Below, in pieces: positions 1 through 9,197 of a stretch of DNA of 17,610 nucleotides. The translations under genes were made by a program, and so were the position numbers. The stretch lies in assembly GCA_001871015.1 (NCBI GenBank), contig MNUO01000099.1, positions 1 to 17,610 of the forward strand, given 5' to 3'. Position 1 is the stretch's first letter. Every line of letters begins with the position of its first letter. Below the pieces are notes generated by a model, which saw only the letters and a list, made by a program, of their open reading frames with translations, was not told the origin of the DNA and ran no database searches. Source of the DNA: Candidatus Desantisbacteria bacterium CG1_02_38_46. GTDB taxonomy: Bacteria; Desantisbacteria; UBA1551; UBA1559.

Positions 1-2700
1 GATATAATTATTCGGCTTATTGATTTTGAAAATCCTGAAAATAATGATTATCTTTTAGTTTCTCAATTCTGGGTTACCGGAGAGATTTATACGAGGCGGG
101 CAGATTTGGTTGGTTTTATAAATGGCTTGCCATTAATTTTTATTGAATTAAAAGGTGTACATAAAAATTTGGAAGATGCATACAAAAATAATTTAACTGA
201 TTACAAAAATACAATTCCAAAACTTTTCTGGTATAACACATTTTGTATTCTAAGCAATGGGACAGATAGCAAAATTGGCACTATTACAAGTCAATTTGAA
301 CATTTTAATGAATGGAAGAAAATAAACAGTGAAGGCGAGGTTGGAAAGGCGAGTTTGGAAACAATCATTAGAGGCACCTGTGAGAAAAAAAGAGTTCTTG
401 ATATTATTGAAAACTTTATTCTTTTTGAAGAAAGGCAGGGCGAAGTTAGAAAATTGCTTGCCAAATACTACCAGTATTTGGGTGTGAATAATGTGATTGA
501 CGCATTTAAAAAAACTGATAAAGAGAAAGGAAAATTAGGTGTTTTCTGGCATACACAGGGAAGTGGTAAATCCTATTCAATGATTTTTTTCTCACAGAAG
601 GTTTTAAGAAAAATTGAGGGCAATTATACCTTTGTAATTGTGACTGACCGTAAAGAACTTGATAAACAAATTTACCAGAGATTCGAGAACTGTGAAGCGA
701 CCAGCGAACCTTTTGTGCGAGCAGAAAACATTATTCACTTAAGGCAATTATTACAGGAAGACCATAGAGATATATTTACCCTGATTCATAAATTTAGAAC
801 AGAAAAAGGTGAACTACATCCGATTTTATCCAGGCGGGATGATATTATTGTTATTACTGATGAGGCACATCGTACTCAATATGATTTACTTGCAATGAAT
901 ATGCGAACCGCCCTTCCTAATGCCAGATTCATTGGTTTTACTGCTACCCCACTTATAGAAGGAGAAGAGAAGACAAGAGAAACTTTTGGTGATTATGTAA
1001 GCACATATAATTTTAAACAATCAGCGGATGATAAAACAACAGTTCCACTTTTTTATGAAAACAGAATTCCTGAACTGCAACTTAAAAATGAGGACTTGCA
1101 GGAAGATTTTGAGAATATTTTAGAAGAGGCACAGATTGATGAAAGAGAGGAACAGAAATTAGAAAGGGAATTTGCCAGAGAGTATCACCTGATTACAAAT
1201 GAAGATAGGCTTGATAAAATAGCAAAAGATATAATTGAACATTTTAATAGTCGGGAGATACCCGGTAAAGCAATGGTTATGTGTATAGATAGGAAAACAG
1301 CAGTAAGAATGTATGAAAAACTTAAAAGCCAGCCCGGGTGTCCAGATATTGCTGTGGTAATGAGTTCATCACAAAATGAGCCACCAAATTTTAAACCTCA
1401 TAGATTAAGGATGAAAAATGAAGACCTTGAGAAAAAATTTAAAGATGCTGATGACCCATTAAAAATGGTTATTGTTTGTGATATGTGGTTGACCGGGTTT
1501 GATGTTGAGTGTCTTTCAACTATTTATTTAGATAAGCCAATGAGGAATCATACACTTATGCAGGCAATTGCCAGGGCAAATCGTGTTTTTCAGAATAAGC
1601 CAAATGGCCTTATTGTAGATTATGTAGGTGTATTTAGGAACCTTAAGAAAGCTCTTGCCATTTATGGAACTGTAGTTGAAGATGGTGAGATGCCTGTTAA
1701 ACCAAAGGATGAACTGATAAAGCGTCTGGAAGAATTGTTAGATGAAATAAGTAAATTTTGCAAAACTTGTGGTTTTGAGGTAAGTGGAATTATAATTGCC
1801 AAAGATTTTGAAAAAATTAAACTTATTGGCGAAGCAGTTGATAAAATATTAGTCTCGGAGCAGAAAAAGTTAAAATTTCTTGGTCTTGCAAAAGATGCTT
1901 TGCAGATTTTTACTTCCATTAAACCTGACCCTGTTCTTTCTCAATTTATTCATGAGATTCTGGTAATCAGGATATTGGCAGGCAGAATAAAAAGTATTAC
2001 AGGCGAAGATGTAGATATTGAAGAAATAAGTGAAGCGGTGAAAGAATTGCTGGATAAATCCATAGAGTCAATTGCGAAATATGAAATTTCCAGCCCTGAA
2101 GAGTTAAAAGATTTGAGTAAAATTGATTTTGTAAAAATAAAAGCCACTCTTGATAAAAATAAAAAGCATATTGTGGTGGAGAAATTAAAACAAAAAATTA
2201 AAAGTAAATTATTTTTATTGTTAAGGATGAATTCATCAAGAGAGACATTTGCTGAAAAATTTCAAAAACTTATAGATGAATATAATGAAGGAATAAAAAG
2301 CATTGATGAAATTTTTGATGAACTAAGTAATTTTGCAAAGGAATTGAGTGAAGAAGAAAAGAGAGGTTTAAGCGAGCGATTAACAGAAGAAGATCTTGCT
2401 ATATATGATTTGCTTTTTAAACCCGATTTAAAAAAGAAAGAATTAGAAAAGATTAAGCATATTGCCAGGGAATTACTTGCAAAGCTTAAAAGTGAGAAAT
2501 TTGTTCTTGACTGGAGAAAAAAACAACAGACAAGAGCGGATGTTGCAGTTACAATAAAGAACATTTTATATGAGCAATTGCCTGAAAGTTATGATACTCA
2601 ATTATACATCCAGAAAAGTGATTTAATATACAGGCATATTTATGATAAATATTATGGAGAAGATAGAAGTATCTATTCAATTTTAGAGGTAACCCAATGA
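1..2700 (+). CDS. hsdR: Type I restriction endonuclease subunit R, 5'-truncated by window edge
   Basis: This is the motor and nuclease subunit of a type I restriction-modification complex: it translocates DNA using ATP and cleaves unmodified DNA. The reading frame is open from base 1, so the true start lies upstream; a TTG at 106 is internal. Visible in order: the end of the N-terminal PD-(D/E)xK nuclease domain (Asp codon at 103 in RRADLV, then IELK at 142-153), Walker A GSGKS at 559-573, DEAH at 859-870, the SAT-like motif GFTATP, and the late helicase motif LTGFD...QAIARANR around 1490-1580. The C-terminal third is lysine- and glutamate-rich and helical, as expected for the part that contacts the methylase core. 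About 899 residues are present; family members are usually about 1000. No hsdM or hsdS is in the window; they would have to lie to the left. The stop overlaps the radC start (ATGA). Confidence 0.95.
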   Translation, partial: DIIIRLIDFENPENNDYLLVSQFWVTGEIYTRRADLVGFINGLPLIFIELKGVHKNLEDAYKNNLTDYKNTIPKLFWYNTFCILSNGTDSKIGTITSQFEHFNEWKKINSEGEVGKASLETIIRGTCEKKRVLDIIENFILFEERQGEVRKLLAKYYQYLGVNNVIDAFKKTDKEKGKLGVFWHTQGSGKSYSMIFFSQKVLRKIEGNYTFVIVTDRKELDKQIYQRFENCEATSEPFVRAENIIHLRQLLQEDHRDIFTLIHKFRTEKGELHPILSRRDDIIVITDEAHRTQYDLLAMNMRTALPNARFIGFTATPLIEGEEKTRETFGDYVSTYNFKQSADDKTTVPLFYENRIPELQLKNEDLQEDFENILEEAQIDEREEQKLEREFAREYHLITNEDRLDKIAKDIIEHFNSREIPGKAMVMCIDRKTAVRMYEKLKSQPGCPDIAVVMSSSQNEPPNFKPHRLRMKNEDLEKKFKDADDPLKMVIVCDMWLTGFDVECLSTIYLDKPMRNHTLMQAIARANRVFQNKPNGLIVDYVGVFRNLKKALAIYGTVVEDGEMPVKPKDELIKRLEELLDEISKFCKTCGFEVSGIIIAKDFEKIKLIGEAVDKILVSEQKKLKFLGLAKDALQIFTSIKPDPVLSQFIHEILVIRILAGRIKSITGEDVDIEEISEAVKELLDKSIESIAKYEISSPEELKDLSKIDFVKIKATLDKNKKHIVVEKLKQKIKSKLFLLLRMNSSRETFAEKFQKLIDEYNEGIKSIDEIFDELSNFAKELSEEEKRGLSERLTEEDLAIYDLLFKPDLKKKELEKIKHIARELLAKLKSEKFVLDWRKKQQTRADVAVTIKNILYEQLPESYDTQLYIQKSDLIYRHIYDKYYGEDRSIYSILEVTQ

Positions 2701-3326
2701 GAGAATTACCAAGAGAGAAATTATTAAGGGCTGGTAGTCCAGAGGTTTTATCAAATGAGGAATTACTTGCAGTTATTTTGGGCAGGGGCAATCGCAAGTA
2801 TAATGTTTTTAAATTGGCTAAAGCTATCTGGCAAAAATATAAGAAAAATCTTGAAAATATTTCTCTGGAAGAATTATCTATGTTTGGTAGTATGGGAAAA
2901 GTCCAGGCAATGAAATTGTTGTGTGTTTTTGAATTGGGGGAAAGATTATATAAACCAGAACTAAGAATTAAAATTAAAAATGTTGTAGACCTTTTATTGT
3001 TGCAGAGTGTAAGGGATTTGAGGTTGTCTAAGAAAGAGCAGATTATTGTTGTTTCTCTTAATGCTCAAGATTTAGTTGTGGGAGAAGACATAATATCATT
3101 GGGGACCGCAGACGAATCCTTAATTCATCCGAGAGAAGTTTTTTCATCAGCAATAAAAATGAATGCAAGTTCAATTTGTATAGTTCACAATCATCCAGGA
3201 GGAAGTGGAGAGCCAAGTGAAGATGATATAAAGATAAAGGATTGTCTTATTGAAGCAAGCAAAATTATAAAAATACCTATAAAGTTTTTTGCAATTGTTT
3301 ATGAGGATAAAATTAGAGAATATTGA
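2697..3326 (+). CDS. radC: RadC/UPF0758 family JAMM-domain protein
   Basis: 209 residues with the two-part RadC layout. The N-terminal helical region (PREKLL, LSNEELLAVIL, then a helix-hairpin-helix-like GSMGKVQAMKLL) is followed by an MPN/JAMM domain with HNHPGGSG...SEDD. The metal ligands are His164, His166 and Asp177, with Ser174 in the expected HxHP(x7)SxxD spacing. The C-terminus is unusual: family members normally continue with a conserved LLDHIIIG-type strand, and here the same place reads IKFFAIVYEDKIREY and stops. The ATG overlaps the hsdR stop by 4 nt, so translation is probably coupled. RadC proteins often sit on mobile or defence loci and their exact biochemical role is unsettled, so a role beside HsdR is inference. 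Confidence 0.88.
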   Translation: MRELPREKLLRAGSPEVLSNEELLAVILGRGNRKYNVFKLAKAIWQKYKKNLENISLEELSMFGSMGKVQAMKLLCVFELGERLYKPELRIKIKNVVDLLLLQSVRDLRLSKKEQIIVVSLNAQDLVVGEDIISLGTADESLIHPREVFSSAIKMNASSICIVHNHPGGSGEPSEDDIKIKDCLIEASKIIKIPIKFFAIVYEDKIREY

Positions 3327-3352
3327 TTGAAGTTTATGATAAAGGAAGACAA

Positions 3353-3805
3353 GTGGAACGCAGTCTTGTGATTATAAAACCTGATGGGGTTTGCAAGAAA
3401 GTGATGGGAAAAATTATAAAAAGGTTTGAGGATGAAGGATTTAAAATTCTGGCGATGAAGATGATTAAGTTCAGCAGAGAAAAAGCAGAGGAATTTTATC
3501 AGGTACACAAGGAAAAATATTTTTTTCCAGGGCTTATTAAGTTCATACTCTCCGCTCCTTCTGTAGCGATGGTAGTGGAAGGAGAAAATGCTGTCAATCG
3601 CATAAGAGATATAATTGGAGCAAGGGTACCGTCTGAAGCAGAAAAGGGGACTATAAGGGGGAATTTTGGAGCGGATGGAAGGAGAAATATTGTACATGGC
3701 TCTGATTCTTCAAAAACAGCTGAATTTGAAATTAATTGTTTGTTCAATCCAGAAGAAATATATTTCTATAATGATGAAGATTGGTTAAATAGCGAGCCAG
3801 GTTAA
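3353..3805 (+). CDS. ndk: Nucleoside diphosphate kinase
   Basis: Transfers the gamma-phosphate of NTPs to NDPs through a phosphohistidine, balancing cytosolic (d)NTP pools. The protein opens with RSLVIIKPDGV and contains the active-site block NIVHGSDS; the catalytic His is residue 115 from the GTG start. About 150 residues, normal for the family. I chose GTG 3353 because AAGGA lies 6 nt upstream and family members start just before ERxLVIIKPD. A TTG at 3323, overlapping the radC stop, is in frame and would add 10 residues but has no good ribosome site. The C-terminal tail (NDEDWLNSEPG) is slightly longer than usual. It is the last gene of the tight hsdR-radC-ndk run; a hairpin follows before purH. 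Confidence 0.93.
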   Translation: MERSLVIIKPDGVCKKVMGKIIKRFEDEGFKILAMKMIKFSREKAEEFYQVHKEKYFFPGLIKFILSAPSVAMVVEGENAVNRIRDIIGARVPSEAEKGTIRGNFGADGRRNIVHGSDSSKTAEFEINCLFNPEEIYFYNDEDWLNSEPG

Positions 3806-3809
3806 TAAT

Positions 3810-3841
3810 GGGGTCAGGTCTTGAATTGTGAAGACCTGACC
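3810..3841. repeat. 11-bp perfect inverted repeat with GGGGTCAGG motif between ndk and purH
   Basis: GGTCAGGTCTT (3812-3822) and AAGACCTGACC (3831-3841) are perfectly complementary around an 8-nt loop. No T-tract follows, so it is not a standard terminator. It ends 15 nt before the purH ATG and just before its ribosome site (CAGGAGG, 3845-3851). The GGGGTCAGG at 3810-3818 resembles GGGGACAGG at 8186 and 13267. Such motifs resemble REP-type sequences mobilised by IS200-like/RAYT transposases, but no transposase is here to confirm that. Confidence 0.7.
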
Positions 3842-3856
3842 ACACAGGAGGATTGT

Positions 3857-5446
3857 ATGACCAAGATTAAGCGAGTTTTGATAAGTGTATCGGACAAAAC
3901 GGGCATTTTGGAATTTGCCAGAGGTTTACACAAATTGGAAGTGGAAATCATTTCCACGGGTGGAACAGCAAAGTTATTAAAGGAGGCAAAAATTCCAGTA
4001 GTTGAAGTTTCTGAATATACTGGATTCCCGGAGATGCTCAATGGAAGAGTGAAGACCCTGCATCCAAAGATTCATGCAGGACTATTGGCGATTCGCAACA
4101 ATGCAGAGCATGTGAAACAACTCAAAAAGGAGAAGATCGGACTTATTGATATGGTGGTAGTAAACCTCTATCCGTTTGAGAAAACGATTATAAAGCCAGG
4201 GGTAAAATTAGAGGAGGCGATAGAAAATATTGATATTGGAGGTCCATCGATGCTGCGTTCAGCAGCAAAAAATTATCAGAGCGTAGCAGTTGTGTGTAAT
4301 CCTCAGCATTATTCTAAGGTTTTAGAGGAGATGAAAAAACACAAAGGTAATTTAACCCTGAAGACAAGAGAGGAACTGGCTGAAGAAGTATTTAAGCTTA
4401 CAGCTCATTACGATGCTGTTATTTATAATTTTCTGGATATGAAATTCAGAATTCGTGAGGAGGGATTCCAGACTTCAGAATTAAAGTTTCCTCCTTTTCT
4501 TGAATTGAGGTTTGAAAAAATTCAGGACCTGCGCTATGGTGAAAATCCTCATCAAAAAGCTGCATTTTACCGCGACCCTGAATCTAAGAAACCTGAGATT
4601 GCTGGGGCAAAACAACTTCATGGAAAGGAGTTGTCTTTTAATAATATTCTTGATTTAAATGCTGCTTACCAATGCCTCAGGGAGTTTGAAGAACCAACAG
4701 TAATAATTATCAAACATACAAATCCCTGCGGTGTTGCATCAGATAAGGATTTACTGACTGCTTACAAGGATGCTCTTGAATGTGACCCGATTTCTGCATT
4801 CGGTTCTATTGTTGGAGTAAACAGAGAATTGGACTGTGCAACAGCAAAGGAGATGTTAAATTTATTTATAGAGGCGATAATTGCACCTTCATATTCTCAG
4901 GATGCGATTGCTGTATTAAAGGAGAAGAAGAATCTAAGATTGATGGAAATTGAGATGCTTCCCTTTTCAACCCGACGGCATTCTACAGCAGGGTTGGATC
5001 TTAAGAAAATTCGCGGTGGACTATTAATTCAGGAAAGTAATGAACGCCAGTTGGACCCCAAGGGTTTTAGAGTTGTGACAAAATCCCAACCAACCGAGGA
5101 AGAATTTACTTCTTTATTGTTTGCCTGGCGTGTTGTGAAGCATGTAAAATCAAATGCAATAGTTATTTCCCGTGGAACAAAAACAGTGGGAATAGGTGCA
5201 GGACAGATGAGTCGCGTGGATTCTGTTATGCTTTCTGTAGCCGAAGCAAAGGAGAAGGCAAGAGGTGCTGTTCTTGCCTCAGATGCATTTTTTCCAAAAC
5301 CCGACGCTGTTGAGATGGCTATAGAGGCAGGAGTCAGAGCAATAATTCAACCAGGGGGTTCTGTTGCTGACGAGGAAATAATCAAAATCTGCAATGAAAA
5401 CAACATTGCTATGATATTTACTGGTATGAGGCATTTCAGGCATTGA
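3857..5446 (+). CDS. purH: Bifunctional AICAR formyltransferase / IMP cyclohydrolase
   Basis: Catalyses the last two steps of purine synthesis: formylation of AICAR with 10-formyl-THF, then ring closure to IMP. 529 residues, full length. The N-terminal MGS-like cyclohydrolase domain shows ISVSDKTG, STGGTAKLL, LNGRVKTLHPKIHAG and NIDIGGPSMLRSAAKN. The C-terminal AICARFT domain shows DLRYGENPHQ, LHGKELSFNN, the catalytic KHTNPCG (Lys286-His287), SNAIV, IGAGQMSRVDS and ASDAFFPKPDAV, and ends in GMRHFRH. The start is ATG 3857 with CAGGAGG upstream; an in-frame TTG at 3821 lies inside the preceding hairpin and is unlikely. glyA follows after 9 nt, a sensible pairing because GlyA feeds the one-carbon pool that PurH uses. 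Confidence 0.97.
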   Translation: MTKIKRVLISVSDKTGILEFARGLHKLEVEIISTGGTAKLLKEAKIPVVEVSEYTGFPEMLNGRVKTLHPKIHAGLLAIRNNAEHVKQLKKEKIGLIDMVVVNLYPFEKTIIKPGVKLEEAIENIDIGGPSMLRSAAKNYQSVAVVCNPQHYSKVLEEMKKHKGNLTLKTREELAEEVFKLTAHYDAVIYNFLDMKFRIREEGFQTSELKFPPFLELRFEKIQDLRYGENPHQKAAFYRDPESKKPEIAGAKQLHGKELSFNNILDLNAAYQCLREFEEPTVIIIKHTNPCGVASDKDLLTAYKDALECDPISAFGSIVGVNRELDCATAKEMLNLFIEAIIAPSYSQDAIAVLKEKKNLRLMEIEMLPFSTRRHSTAGLDLKKIRGGLLIQESNERQLDPKGFRVVTKSQPTEEEFTSLLFAWRVVKHVKSNAIVISRGTKTVGIGAGQMSRVDSVMLSVAEAKEKARGAVLASDAFFPKPDAVEMAIEAGVRAIIQPGGSVADEEIIKICNENNIAMIFTGMRHFRH

Positions 5447-5455
5447 GGAGAGATA

Positions 5456-6697
5456 ATGGACAGGATTAAAAAAGTAGATGATGAGGTTTACAAAATCCTT
5501 AGTGAAGAATTAAAGCGGCAGCAGGAAAATATTATATTAATTGCTTCTGAAAATTATGTAAGCCTTGCGGTACTTCAGACACAGGGTTGTATAATGACAA
5601 ATAAATATGCTGAAGGATATTCTGAGGAGCGTTTCTATCAGGGATGCAAATACTATGATGAAATAGAATTACTTGCAATTAACCGGGCAAAAAAACTATT
5701 TGGTGCAGAATATGTAAATGTTCAACCACATTCAGGTTCACAGGCAAATATGGCTGTGTATTTTGCTATCCTTAATAATAATGATAAGGTTCTTTCAATG
5801 AAACTTGACCATGGAGGGCACCTGACGCACGGATTAAAACAGAACTTTTCAGGCAGGTATTACAGGTGGGCATTTTATGGCGTGAGCAAGAAGACGGAGA
5901 TGATTGACTACGACGATGTACTTAAGATTGCTTCAAAATTCAAGCCGAAATTAATTGTATGCGGTGCAAGCAGTTATCCAAGGATAATTGACTTTGAAAA
6001 ATTCAGGAAAATTGCAGATAGATGCGGCGCACTTTTAATGGCAGATATCGCCCATATTGCTGGTTTGATTGTAGGCGGAGTTCATCCTGACCCTGTTCCT
6101 TATTGCGATTTTGTTACAACAACTACTCATAAGACCCTGAGGGGTGGAAGAGGCGCAATTATAATGTGCAAAAAGAAATATGCAAACCTTATTGACGGGG
6201 CAGTATTTCCAGGACTTCAGGGTGGACCGCTAATGCATGAAATAGCAGCAAGAGCTGTGGCTTTCAAAGAGGCTTTAACTGTGGCTTTCAAGAAATACCA
6301 GCAGAATATTGTAAAAAATTCAAAAGTACTTGCAAATGAACTTTTAAATAATAACATAAGATTGATTTCTGGTGGCACAGATAATCATCTTATGCTTGTG
6401 GATGTCCTACCGTTAGGGCTTAACGGAAAAAAGGCAGCAGAAATACTGGAAGAGGCAGGTATAATCGTGAATGCAAACCAGATTCCGTTTGATAAGTTAC
6501 CTCCAACTTTAACAAGCGGCATACGTATTGGAACGCCGGCACTAACCACGAGGGGAATGGGTGAAAAAGAAATGATTGATATTGCGAACTGGATTTCACA
6601 GCTCTTGAGGCAACCCAGCAACAAAAAATTACAAAAGGCAATAAAGGTTAAGGTAAATAAATTATGCGCAAGATTTCCAATTTACAGAAATCTGTAA
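5456..6697 (+). CDS. glyA: Serine hydroxymethyltransferase
   Basis: PLP enzyme that interconverts serine + THF and glycine + methylene-THF, the main one-carbon source for purine and thymidylate synthesis. 413 residues, standard length. Visible: LIASENYVS near the N-terminus, NKYAEGY, the QPHSGSQAN block, [23 protein letters not shown], and [13 protein letters not shown] with the PLP lysine at residue 226. The C-terminal small domain carries GGTDNHL and [13 protein letters not shown] overlapping the purH stop serves as ribosome site. Its last 34 nt overlap the only canonical in-frame start of mnmE (ATG 6664). Confidence 0.97.
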   Translation: MDRIKKVDDEVYKILSEELKRQQENIILIASENYVSLAVLQTQGCIMTNKYAEGYSEERFYQGCKYYDEIELLAINRAKKLFGAEYVNVQPHSGSQANMAVYFAILNNNDKVLSMKLDHGGHLTHGLKQNFSGRYYRWAFYGVSKKTEMIDYDDVLKIASKFKPKLIVCGASSYPRIIDFEKFRKIADRCGALLMADIAHIAGLIVGGVHPDPVPYCDFVTTTTHKTLRGGRGAIIMCKKKYANLIDGAVFPGLQGGPLMHEIAARAVAFKEALTVAFKKYQQNIVKNSKVLANELLNNNIRLISGGTDNHLMLVDVLPLGLNGKKAAEILEEAGIIVNANQIPFDKLPPTLTSGIRIGTPALTTRGMGEKEMIDIANWISQLLRQPSNKKLQKAIKVKVNKLCARFPIYRNL

Positions 6698-8181
6698 TTC
6701 AAAATAGAGATTGCTTCCCCCCCCGTCTGCTTGTCGCAGACAAGCGGGGGGGTCGCAATGACAGTCATTTTTCGGATACGATTGCTGCCATATCAACTCC
6801 GATAGGAGAAGGTGGAATTGGAATTGTCAGGATGAGCGGTTCTGGTTCTTTGAAAATTGCAGATGAAATTTTTCATGGAGGGCATTTCCCAAAGGGATCC
6901 CTTCGGACAAAAGAAAAACCTTCTCAGTTTGCTTCTTATACCACCCATTATGGATATATCCTGAACAAAGGTGAGAAGATAGACGAAGTAATTTTGACCG
7001 TTATGCATGCTCCAAAAACTTATACCAGGGAAGATGTTGTAGAGATTAATTGCCATGGTGGAATTGTTCCTTTAAAGAGAGTGCTTGAGTTAGTTATAAA
7101 AAAAGGAGTAAGACTTGCCCAGCCAGGTGAATTTACAAAAAGAGCATTTTTGAACGGCCGTATTGACCTTACTCAGGCAGAGGCAGTGGTTGACATAGTC
7201 AGGGCGAAGACAGACTTAAGTCTCAAGGTAGCAATGGAACAATTGCAGGGAGGACTTTCCGCAGCAATTAAGAAAGTGAGAGGAAAATTACTGAACCTTC
7301 TTGCCCGCATGGAGGCGTCAATAGATTTTCCTGAGGAAGACATCGGAGATGTGTCAGGGGACGAAATCCGTATGAACATAGACTCCTTCAAGTCTGAACT
7401 TGAGGAATTACTTTTAACTTTTGATAAAGGAAAGATGCTTAGAGAGGGAGTGACAGTTGCTATCATAGGTAGGCCAAATGTGGGCAAATCTTCATTAATG
7501 AATTGCCTGCTTGGCGAGGAAAGGGCAATAGTGACTTCTATTCCAGGAACAACCACAGACACAATTGAGGAGACGATAAATATAAAAGGTGCACAGATGC
7601 GGATAGTGGATACAGCAGGCATAAGTTCAAAGGTAAGCAATAGAAGGAAGCGGAGTAGGAATATTATTGAGATTGAGAGCATAAAAAGAGCAAAAGAGGT
7701 TTTAAGTAAATCTGAGCTCGTCCTGCTTATCATAGATGGTTCGCAATCTCTCAAGACTGAAGACAGGGATTTGCTAAAAGAAATAAAAGGGAAAAAAACA
7801 ATTGTTCTGATAAACAAAATTGATTTACCACAAAAAGTAAAGCCCGAGGATTTAAAAAAATTTTTCAAGGTGAATATCATTGAAATTTCAGCAAAAGAAA
7901 AAATAAATATAGATAATGTCCAGAGTGCAATCGGGAATATGATATGGGATGGTGAAATCGATTTTACAGGCGATGCTATTCTAACCAACATACGCCACAA
8001 AGAATTAGTTTCTGTTGCACTGGAAAGCCTAAATTCAGCTGCGCGGATAGGAGTAAATTCTCCTGAACTGGTTACACTGGACTTAAGGGAATCTATTGCA
8101 AGTCTGGGTGAAATAACAGGAGAAACAATAACTGAGGAAGTTCTGGATAGAATTTTTGAGAATTTTTGTATCGGAAAGTAA
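6664..8181 (+). CDS. mnmE: tRNA modification GTPase MnmE, N-terminus altered by a palindromic repeat
   Basis: MnmE with MnmG installs the 5-carboxymethylaminomethyl-type group on wobble uridines of certain tRNAs. The recognisable protein begins at [14 protein letters not shown] (6775). It continues with the THF-binding domain, G1 GRPNVGKSS (residues 269-277), the K-loop, DTAGI, NKIDL, and the C-terminal catalytic motif FCIGK (502-505). The only canonical in-frame start upstream is ATG 6664 inside glyA, giving 37 extra residues ([10 protein letters not shown]..., then [14 protein letters not shown]...) of which about 20 are translated from the palindrome at 6707-6768. Normal MnmE starts within a few residues of DTIAA. 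An ATG within the palindrome (6758) would be in frame if the following T5 run had one more T. Switch II carries a short basic insertion (SNRRKRSRN). Confidence 0.93.
   Translation: MRKISNLQKSVIQNRDCFPPRLLVADKRGGRNDSHFSDTIAAISTPIGEGGIGIVRMSGSGSLKIADEIFHGGHFPKGSLRTKEKPSQFASYTTHYGYILNKGEKIDEVILTVMHAPKTYTREDVVEINCHGGIVPLKRVLELVIKKGVRLAQPGEFTKRAFLNGRIDLTQAEAVVDIVRAKTDLSLKVAMEQLQGGLSAAIKKVRGKLLNLLARMEASIDFPEEDIGDVSGDEIRMNIDSFKSELEELLLTFDKGKMLREGVTVAIIGRPNVGKSSLMNCLLGEERAIVTSIPGTTTDTIEETINIKGAQMRIVDTAGISSKVSNRRKRSRNIIEIESIKRAKEVLSKSELVLLIIDGSQSLKTEDRDLLKEIKGKKTIVLINKIDLPQKVKPEDLKKFFKVNIIEISAKEKINIDNVQSAIGNMIWDGEIDFTGDAILTNIRHKELVSVALESLNSAARIGVNSPELVTLDLRESIASLGEITGETITEEVLDRIFENFCIGK
6707..6768 (+). 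repeat. Palindromic repeat family A, copy 1 (inside mnmE 5' end)
   Basis: About 62 nt: GAGATTGCTT, a run of 8 C, GTCTGCTTGTCGCAGACAAGC, a run of 7 G, TCGCAATGACAGTCAT. It is nested and palindromic: ATTGC/GCAAT outside, C-run/G-run, then either GCTTGTC/GACAAGC (3-nt loop) or GTCTGC/GCAGAC. The outer ends resemble the widespread 'TCATTGCGA...GAAGCAATCTC' type of bacterial dispersed repeat. The reading frame of mnmE passes through it without a stop. A second copy lies inverted at 9194-9256. Confidence 0.9.
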
Positions 8182-8204
8182 AAAAGGGGACAGGCTACTT
8201 TTTT
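8175..8204. repeat. GGGGACAGG motif with weak hairpin at mnmE 3' end
   Basis: GGGGACAGG (8186-8194) lies between AAAGTA (8175-8180, overlapping the mnmE stop) and TACTTT (8196-8201), which can pair as a 6-bp stem; AAAAAG/CTTTTT is an alternative. Six T follow at 8199-8204. This could act as a weak terminator, but the stem is AT-rich. The motif matches those at 3810 and 13267. The rest of the 86-nt gap to the kinase gene holds only its ribosome site. Confidence 0.5.
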
Positions 8205-8267
8205 GATTCGATACTGGTGTATGAAAAATGATTGTAGAATAAGGCTTTTTTAAAATAAGGAGTAAAG

Positions 8268-9197
8268 ATGGATGTGGTTTGCATGGGAATTTTAGTAGCA
8301 GATGTGGTTGCAAGACCGGTGGATAAATTTCCACAGAGGGGAAGACTGGAACTTTCTGATGAAATGGGCTTGCATGTTGGCGGATGTGCTTCCAACACAG
8401 GTATTGACCTTGCTAAACTGGGAATTTCTACAGGCGTGATTGGCAAAGTGGGAAAAGATGGTTTCGGAGATTTCCTTATTGAGCAAATGCATAAATTTGG
8501 ACTTGATACAAAAGGCGTTAAGAGGGATATGCGCTTCAATACTTCAGGCACAATGGTTTTTGTTTCATCTGATGGCGAGAGAACATTTATCCATTATTTA
8601 GGAGCAAATTCCACTCTCATTGATACTGATGTGGACTACAGTCTGGTAAAGAAGGCAAAAATATTTCATATTGCAGGTTTCTTTCTTCTTCCTTCACTTG
8701 AGGGCAAGCCTATTGCAAGGATATTCAAGAAAGTAAAACAGATGGGAATAACTACTACACTTGATACTGCCTGGGATTCAAGAGGCAGATGGTTCAAAGC
8801 AATTAAATTTGCTTTTCCTTATGTTGATTTTTTCCTTCCCAGCATTGAAGAAGCAAAGATGATATCCCAGGAAAAAGACCCGGATAGAATTGGGCAATTT
8901 TTCCTGGATAGAGGCGTAAATGTTGTAGCTTTAAAAATGGGCCCAGCAGGTTCCTACTTGAAAACAAAGGATATAAGTATGAGAGTCCCACCATTTAAGA
9001 TTGTACCAGTGGATGGTACCGGTGCGGGCGATGCTTTTGTGGCAGGATTCCTCGCGGGCCTGGTTAAAAAATGGCCACTTGAGAAGTGCGCTGAATTTGC
9101 CAATGCAGTTGGGGCGCTGGCAGCAATAAAAGTTGGTGCAACTGCCGGGGTGAGAACAATGAGAGAAACTTTAAAATTTATGAAAACAAAAAGATGA
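8268..9197 (+). CDS. PfkB-family carbohydrate/nucleoside kinase
   Basis: 309 residues with a ribokinase-fold layout. The N-terminal substrate region carries GGCASNTGIDLAKLG (from residue 38), followed by GKVGKDGFG and an ATP-binding C-terminal half. The PfkB signature DGTGAGDAFVAGF (249-261) supplies the anion hole and the catalytic base Asp255. The start is ATG 8268 with AAGGAG upstream. It phosphorylates a sugar, sugar acid or nucleoside; the sequence alone does not fix the substrate and the neighbours do not point to one pathway. Its stop at 9195-9197 lies within the left edge of the inverted palindromic repeat copy. Confidence 0.9.
   Translation: MDVVCMGILVADVVARPVDKFPQRGRLELSDEMGLHVGGCASNTGIDLAKLGISTGVIGKVGKDGFGDFLIEQMHKFGLDTKGVKRDMRFNTSGTMVFVSSDGERTFIHYLGANSTLIDTDVDYSLVKKAKIFHIAGFFLLPSLEGKPIARIFKKVKQMGITTTLDTAWDSRGRWFKAIKFAFPYVDFFLPSIEEAKMISQEKDPDRIGQFFLDRGVNVVALKMGPAGSYLKTKDISMRVPPFKIVPVDGTGAGDAFVAGFLAGLVKKWPLEKCAEFANAVGALAAIKVGATAGVRTMRETLKFMKTKR

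Noticed and set aside
3821-3856. TTG start giving a 12-residue longer PurH
   Set aside because: It lies in the loop side of the inverted repeat; ATG 3857 has CAGGAGG and matches the family N-terminus.
7173-8000. 275-codon minus-strand open frame inside mnmE
   Set aside because: Fully antisense to a clearly coding GTPase gene; low-complexity Ser/Ile/Phe-rich product typical of a shadow frame.
8175-8204. Rho-independent terminator after mnmE
   Set aside because: Six T are present but the stem is short and AT-rich, so I list it as a motif and not as a terminator.
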